Below are positions 59,558 to 64,000 of a DNA stretch of 64,000 bases, piece after piece. Location: the NCBI RefSeq assembly GCF_004745645.1, contig NZ_SRMB01000001.1, forward strand, positions 1,488,001 through 1,552,000, written 5' to 3'. Source of the DNA: Hymenobacter metallicola. Its GTDB lineage: Bacteria > Bacteroidota > Bacteroidia > Cytophagales > Hymenobacteraceae. Both the position numbers and the translations under genes were made by a program. Every line of letters begins with the position of its first letter. The stretch's first letter is position 1. Under the pieces are notes generated by a model. It did not search any database. It saw nothing but the letters and a program-made list of their open reading frames with translations, and was not told where the DNA came from.

Positions 59558-61171
59558 ATGAAAAAGACGTTTGTACGAGGCTTTGCTACCCTGTCGGTGG
59601 CCGCCTCTCTACTCACCGCAGCCACCTCCTGCGTAGGAGACCTCGACCGTGAGCCCTTTAATGAAGTAACCTCTGACGTAGTGTACGCCGACCCGGCGAA
59701 CTACAAGATGGTATTGGCCAAGCTCTACGCCGGCCTGGCCCTGAGCGGGCAGACCGGCCCCTCGGGCAAGCCCGACCTGTCCGGGGTGGATGAAGGCTTT
59801 TCGAACTATGTACGGCAGTACTGGTCGATTCAGGAGCTGCCCACCGACGAGGCCGTTATTGCCTGGGGCGACGACGGCCTGCAGGACTACCACCTGATGA
59901 ACTGGACGTCGAACAACCCCTTCATCCGGGCTATGTACAACCGCATTGCCTACCAGATTTCGGCCTGCAACGAGTTCATCCGGGAATCAACCGACGAGAA
60001 GCTCAGCGGCCGTGGCATCACGGGTGTCAATGCCGATAACATCCGGAAATACCGCGCCGAAGCCCGCTTCCTGCGTGCGTTGAGCTACTTCCACTCGATG
60101 GACCTGTTTGGCAACCCGCCGTTCGCCACCGAAAATGACCAAGTTGGCTCGTTCCAGCCCCGCCAGATTCCCCGCGCCGAGTTGTTCAGCTATATCGAGT
60201 CAGAGCTCAAGGCTATTGAGAATGACCTGGTGGATGCCCGCGCCAACCAGTACGCCCGCGCCGACAAAGCGGCGGCCTGGATGCTGCTCTCCAAGATGTA
60301 CCTGAACGCCGAAGTGTACACGGGCACGCCCCGCTACACCGACGCAATTACGTACTCCAGCAAGGTTATCAACGCCGGCTATATGCTGCAGAAAACGGCT
60401 ACGCCCGTTTCGTCAGCTTACGGCCGCAACTTCCTGGCCGATAACAATACTTCTCCCGAGGTTATTTTCCCGGTAGCTTTCGACGGTGAGTTCACCAAAG
60501 GCTACGGCGGCACGACCTTCATCATTCACGCCGGTATCGTGGGCTCCATGCCCGCTGCAGCCTTCGGCATGGACGGTGGCTGGGGCGGTACGCGTACCAC
60601 AAGCGCCTTCTTTAAGCTGTTCCCCGATACGGCAGCTGACCGGCGGGGTCGTTTCTACACCAAGGGCCAGACCCTGGAAATCGACAACCTGACCGAGGCT
60701 ACCAATGGCCTGGGTGTAGTGAAGTTTAAGAACATCACGTCGACCGGGGCCGCTGGCAAGAACCTGACGTTCCCGGATACTGACTTCCCCATGTTCCGTT
60801 TGTCGGATGCCTATCTGACCTACGCGGAAGCAGTGCTGCGCGGTGGCACGGGTGGCAACGCCGGCCAGGCCCTGACTTACGTGAATGAACTCCGGACCCG
60901 GGCTTACGGCAATTCCACTGCTGGCAACATCAGCGCCTCGCAGCTGACCCTGGATTTTATCCTGGATGAGCGGGGCCGTGAGCTGCACTGGGAAGGTCAC
61001 CGCCGTACTGACCTGATCCGCTTCAAGAAGTTTACGACCGCATCGTACCTGTGGCCCTGGAAAGGTGGCGTGAAGGAAGGACGCGCGGTATCGGACAACC
61101 TGAATGTATTCCCGATTCCGTCGACGGACCTGGTAGCCAACCCCGGCCTGAAGCAAAATCCTGGTTATTAA
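59558..61171 (+). CDS. susD: SusD/RagB-family surface glycan-binding lipoprotein
   Basis: 537 residues with lipobox TAATSC near residue 20. N-terminal SusD-like domain (DLDREPFNEVTSDVVYADPANY, RAEARFLRALSYFHSMDLFGNPPF), with TPR-like helices forming the scaffold. The C-terminal end is typical RagB (DFILDERGRELHWEGHRRTDLIRF, FPIPSTDLVANPGLKQNPGY). It lids the SusC barrel and binds glycan. Starts 23 bp after susC and is surely co-transcribed. Confidence 0.95.
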   Translation: MKKTFVRGFATLSVAASLLTAATSCVGDLDREPFNEVTSDVVYADPANYKMVLAKLYAGLALSGQTGPSGKPDLSGVDEGFSNYVRQYWSIQELPTDEAVIAWGDDGLQDYHLMNWTSNNPFIRAMYNRIAYQISACNEFIRESTDEKLSGRGITGVNADNIRKYRAEARFLRALSYFHSMDLFGNPPFATENDQVGSFQPRQIPRAELFSYIESELKAIENDLVDARANQYARADKAAAWMLLSKMYLNAEVYTGTPRYTDAITYSSKVINAGYMLQKTATPVSSAYGRNFLADNNTSPEVIFPVAFDGEFTKGYGGTTFIIHAGIVGSMPAAAFGMDGGWGGTRTTSAFFKLFPDTAADRRGRFYTKGQTLEIDNLTEATNGLGVVKFKNITSTGAAGKNLTFPDTDFPMFRLSDAYLTYAEAVLRGGTGGNAGQALTYVNELRTRAYGNSTAGNISASQLTLDFILDERGRELHWEGHRRTDLIRFKKFTTASYLWPWKGGVKEGRAVSDNLNVFPIPSTDLVANPGLKQNPGY

Positions 61172-61256
61172 ATCAAGCTGTCTACGGGCGGAGGGCACGG
61201 AAGTCTTTGGTTGCTGTGGCTTCCGCCCCGGACATTCACTCCACAAAAAAATTCCC

Positions 61257-62027
61257 ATGAAAAACTGGCTTACCCGAATCATCGGGATGTGTGCTGCCGT
61301 GATGCTCATGACTTCCTGCGAGAAGGATGAGACCAAAATCACGGCCCAGCCCGGCGCGGCTCCTGTGCTGACGGCCTCCGCTACGGCCGTGGATTTGCAG
61401 CGTGCAAATGCTGACAAAGAAGGCGTAACCTATACCTGGACGCCGGTTTCGCTGAGCTTCAGCGAATCGGGCTACCCCGTGACGGGCTCCTACACGCTGC
61501 AGTTTGCCAAAAAAGGCACCAACTTCGCAGCAATGAAGGAAGTGGACGGCGGTACGACCGGCAAAAAAACTTTCACTGTAGCTGAGGTGAACACCCTGTT
61601 TAAAGACTTGGGAATAGCCGTAGGGCAGCCCGGCCAACTGGATGTGCGCCTGAAGTCGTCGTACTCTGCCAACGTAGACCCCTACCTGACGGCCCTGACC
61701 TCGCTGAGCGGCACGCCCTACGAGTCGCGTGACTTGCCCGCGTTGGTATGGCGCATCATCGGCCCGGCCGGCAACAGCTGGGACAGCGACCTGGATATGA
61801 ATTACGACTTCGACAAGAAAGTGTGGACGGTGACGACCAACCTGAAAGCCGACGAGTTTAAGTTCCGGGCCAATAAAGCCTGGACCAACAACCTGGGCGC
61901 CGATGGTACGGATGGTTCGCTGAAGCAGGACGGTGCTAACTTGAAAATTGCGGAAGCGGGCAACTACACCGTCACCCTCGATACAAACGCCAGCCCCAAG
62001 CCGGTGTACACCCTGAAGAAAAACTAG
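61257..62027 (+). CDS. susE: SusE/SusF-type outer-membrane lipoprotein
   Basis: 256 residues with lipobox LMTSC near residue 17. The N-terminal SusE domain (VTYTWTPVSLSFSESGYPVTGSYTLQFA) is an Ig-like fold. The C-terminal half (FDKKVWTVTTNLKADEFKFRANKAW and LKIAEAGNYTVTLDTNA) resembles the starch-binding SusF/SusE module. It binds glycan at the cell surface. Shorter than Bacteroides SusE/F, with one binding module only. Followed by a terminator. Confidence 0.9.
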   Translation: MKNWLTRIIGMCAAVMLMTSCEKDETKITAQPGAAPVLTASATAVDLQRANADKEGVTYTWTPVSLSFSESGYPVTGSYTLQFAKKGTNFAAMKEVDGGTTGKKTFTVAEVNTLFKDLGIAVGQPGQLDVRLKSSYSANVDPYLTALTSLSGTPYESRDLPALVWRIIGPAGNSWDSDLDMNYDFDKKVWTVTTNLKADEFKFRANKAWTNNLGADGTDGSLKQDGANLKIAEAGNYTVTLDTNASPKPVYTLKKN

Positions 62028-62056
62028 GGCCTTGCTACCAAGCTCCTCCCCTACCC

Positions 62057-62087
62057 AAAAGGGCCGCTGAAGTTCAGCGGCCCTTTT
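62057..62087 (+). terminator. Intrinsic terminator of susCDE
   Basis: AAAAGGGCCGCTGA pairs with TCAGCGGCCCTTTT around a three-base loop. It lies 30 bp after susE. Confidence 0.85.
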
Positions 62088-62527
62088 ACTTTTAGTGGCT
62101 TGCCGGCCGGATAGCAAAGCGACTTTAGAAGGCATACCCCCGAGCTGCTGAATCCGACAGCACCGGGCGCAGGTATAGATACTTTGGCAGAAATAAACTA
62201 CGCAACTTATAAAACCAGCTCTCGGTGAGTTACTACTTACTGTCATGCGCTACAATCAGCCCAAACACCAATAACAACTTAGCTAACAGCCCTTTATTTA
62301 CTCTACAAGCTACCCTTTAGCTTAATTGAGTCAGTGAAAAGGGCTACAAAGTAGGGTTCCAATGCACTTCGTTTCGGGGAACCTGCTAGCTTCGCAACCA
62401 AATAGCTGCGCTTCGGGCGGGCTGTGCGTTGAGAACCGGCCGTATTAGCCCCGGTGCAATCCTTGCGGACGGCATCGGAGCTGGGGCCGGCTTTCGACCT
62501 GTCCTTTCACTACTTATACTTCACCGT
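62088..62527. other. 440-bp region before the BadF-type kinase
   Basis: No supported gene. GGTTCC...GGAACC (about 62355-62384) can form a weak hairpin, and TAGCTTCG near 62387 is one base from the -7 consensus; neither is convincing. The open frame to 62429 upstream of the kinase ATG is not used. Confidence 0.4.
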
Positions 62528-63379
62528 ATGATTCTCATTGCCGACGGCGGCTCAACCAAGAGCAGCTGGTGTCAGCTCGACGAGACTGGCAACCGGGTGT
62601 ACTTCAACACTGAGGGCTATAACCCTGACTTCATGCAGACGCCGGCCGTAGCCGCTTCGCTCGACAAAAACCTGCCGGAAACCCTGGCGCGGGAAGAAGT
62701 TCGGGAAGTATTCTACTACGGCGCGGGCGTGTCGTCCTCGAAGAAAGCCGACGTTATTGCCCAGGCCATGCGGCAGATTTTCCCCAACGCCAACGTCACC
62801 GTCGACCACGACCTGCTGGCCTCGGCCCGGGCCCTGCTGGGCCGTAAGCCGGGCTTTGCGGCCATTTTGGGTACTGGTACCAACTCCTGCCTCTACGATG
62901 GCGAGAAAATCATCTACAACGTCGATTCCCTGGGCTATTTCCTGGGCGACGAAGGCAGTGGTTCCTTCATCGGCAAGCGCCTGATGCGCGACTACCTACG
63001 CGGCCTGCTGCCCGACGGCCTGCAAGACATTTTCCGCGCCGAGTTCAACCTCACCCGCGAAGACATTCTGGACCGGCTCTACAACCAGCCCCTGCCCAAC
63101 CGGTTTCTGGCCAGCTTCGGCAAGTTTGCCTACGACCACAACAACATCAGCTACTGCCGCGAGATTGTGCTGCAGGGCTTCGAGACGTTCTTCGAGAACA
63201 TCGTGTTGCACTACCCCAACTACCAGGACTACACCTTCAACTGCGTGGGCTCGGTGGCCTACAACTTCCGCGACGCCTTGACGCAGGTAGCCCGCAAGCA
63301 CGGTATGGAAGTCGGTAAAATCATCCGCTCCCCTATCGACGACCTGGTAAGCTACCACGAGGAAGCCATGAAAGCTTAG
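62528..63379 (+). CDS. BadF/BadG-type ASKHA kinase (putative N-acetylglucosamine kinase)
   Basis: 283 residues from the ATG at 62528. ASKHA fold: phosphate 1 MILIADGGSTKSSW, the catalytic-acid segment VTVDHDLLASARAL, phosphate 2 AILGTGTNSC, GDEGSGSFIG, and the late adenosine strand CVGSVAYNFRDAL. Resembles N-acetylglucosamine kinases of the BadF family widespread in Bacteroidota. Beside a sus operon and amylase it could phosphorylate released sugar, but this substrate is inferred from context. Confidence 0.85.
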   Translation: MILIADGGSTKSSWCQLDETGNRVYFNTEGYNPDFMQTPAVAASLDKNLPETLAREEVREVFYYGAGVSSSKKADVIAQAMRQIFPNANVTVDHDLLASARALLGRKPGFAAILGTGTNSCLYDGEKIIYNVDSLGYFLGDEGSGSFIGKRLMRDYLRGLLPDGLQDIFRAEFNLTREDILDRLYNQPLPNRFLASFGKFAYDHNNISYCREIVLQGFETFFENIVLHYPNYQDYTFNCVGSVAYNFRDALTQVARKHGMEVGKIIRSPIDDLVSYHEEAMKA

Positions 63380-63430
63380 CGCTTAGAGCTTAGAGCTTAG
63401 AAGTATGTTGAGCCTTTAGGCTTAGGTTAT

Positions 63431-63469
63431 AAAAAAAGGCCGATTCTGAAGAGAATCGGCCCTTTTTTA
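63431..63469. terminator. Bidirectional intrinsic terminator inside an imperfect repeat
   Basis: GGCCGATTCT pairs with AGAATCGGCC, flanked by A7 and T7. Around it are GCTTAGAGCTTAGAGCTTAG (from about 63380) and CTGAGCTCTAATTTCTGAG (near 63492), repeated words typical of this genome's gene ends. Confidence 0.85.
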
Positions 63470-63526
63470 TTTTACGAACTCAGGCTCAGTTCTGAGCTCT
63501 AATTTCTGAGTTCTAAACGCTACTCT

Positions 63527-64000
63527 CTAGTGCTGTACCACCAGGCGGGTAGTTTGCACCTGTTCGCCGGTGCTCAGGCGCACGAGGTATACTCCGTTGG
63601 CCAGATCCTGTACGGGCAGACCGAGCTGGTAGGCCCCGGCGGGCTGCTTCGTACCCGACTTCACGGTGCGCACGGTAGCGCCCAGCAGGTTCTGTACCGT
63701 AACAGTTACCGCAGCCGGGGTGGTCAGTTCGTAGCGCAGCTGGGCGCTGCTAGCAGCCGGGTTCGGGGCGGCCGTCAGGCGTAGCGCGTCGGTGGTGCGC
63801 AGCTTGTTGCTTAGCACGGTGGCTTTCTTGAGCAGGCGCGAGGTATATACGGCGTACTGGCCGGGCTGCAGCGTGAGGGGCGCCGAGGCGTTGGTCACGG
63901 TGATGGAGTCGCCGGTCATATAGTTGTACCACTTGCCGGTTTGCTGGAATTCGGGGTTGATGGGCTGGGCCGTCACGTCGAAGTTGCCGATAACCGTCAC
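63527..64000 (-). CDS. C-terminal part of a T9SS glycoside hydrolase, probably alpha-amylase family
   Basis: 158 codons of a gene whose 5' end lies beyond the right edge. The first 60 residues (VTVIGNFDVTAQ, WYNYMTGDSITVTNASAPLT, LQPGQYAVYTSRLL) look like the all-beta C-terminal domain of alpha-amylases. The remainder is a T9SS sorting domain (LTAAPNPAASSAQLRYELTT, LANGVYLVRLSTGEQVQT). The catalytic domain is outside the window, so the enzyme class is inferred from the C-domain and the sus context. Convergent with the kinase. Confidence 0.75.
   Translation of the reverse strand: MTVIGNFDVTAQPINPEFQQTGKWYNYMTGDSITVTNASAPLTLQPGQYAVYTSRLLKKATVLSNKLRTTDALRLTAAPNPAASSAQLRYELTTPAAVTVTVQNLLGATVRTVKSGTKQPAGAYQLGLPVQDLANGVYLVRLSTGEQVQTTRLVVQH

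Overview
The window looks like chromosomal DNA of a GC-rich, gliding-type Bacteroidota, most like Hymenobacter or a close relative in the Cytophagales. Supporting signs are gliding genes (gldA, gldF, gldG, gldC), three proteins ending in type IX secretion (T9SS) sorting domains, a SusC/SusD/SusE locus, several exact or near-exact Bacteroidota -7 elements (TAnnTTTG), and many intergenic inverted repeats. The genus is inferred from protein style and was not tested by any search. No rRNA, tRNA, CRISPR array, IS transposase or prophage was seen.

Layout. 1-5.8 kb: hemL (cut by the left edge), a membrane protein, dcd, a small secreted protein, gldC and dnaN. 6-11.9 kb: two tandem BLUF photoreceptors, a membrane-anchored FAD oxidase, a radical SAM plus nucleotidyltransferase-fold pair diverging from an HTH regulator across a perfect 58-bp palindrome, and an unrecognised gene. 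12-15.8 kb: gldA-orf-gldF-gldG, with an AT-richer orphan ORF inside. 16-24.6 kb: two SDR oxidoreductases, envelope genes, an MlaE/MlaF lipid ABC pair, a DinB/YfiT-like protein, a bifunctional-nuclease-family protein, etfA/etfB and a TPR protein. 24.9-32.7 kb: secreted proteins, an M28 peptidase, a META lipoprotein and pyruvate carboxylase. 32.9-38.1 kb: an atypical SDR, a photolyase, a TetR/ABC1-kinase pair and a dienelactone hydrolase. 38.6-46 kb: a delta-60 repeat T9SS protein, phenylalanine hydroxylase behind a terminator-like leader, two decayed genes and a membrane-bound AraC regulator. 46-54.4 kb: a complete tryptophan operon in the order trpE-G-D-C-F-B-A-aroF on the minus strand, preceded by a leader peptide with three consecutive Trp codons and an intrinsic terminator. 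54.5-64 kb: a T9SS esterase, then susC-susD-susE, a BadF-type kinase and the 3' end of a probable T9SS alpha-amylase, consistent with an alpha-glucan (starch) utilisation locus.

The most interesting signals are regulatory and structural. They are the trp attenuator, a similar terminator abutting phhA, the 58-bp palindrome at a divergent promoter, and several families of intergenic inverted repeats at gene ends. One roughly 150-bp family has three copies whose orientation follows the gene that ends beside it, and each carries its own core. No obviously new multi-gene system was found. The best candidate for uncharacterised function is the HTH / palindrome / radical SAM / nucleotidyltransferase unit at 8.6-10.9 kb.
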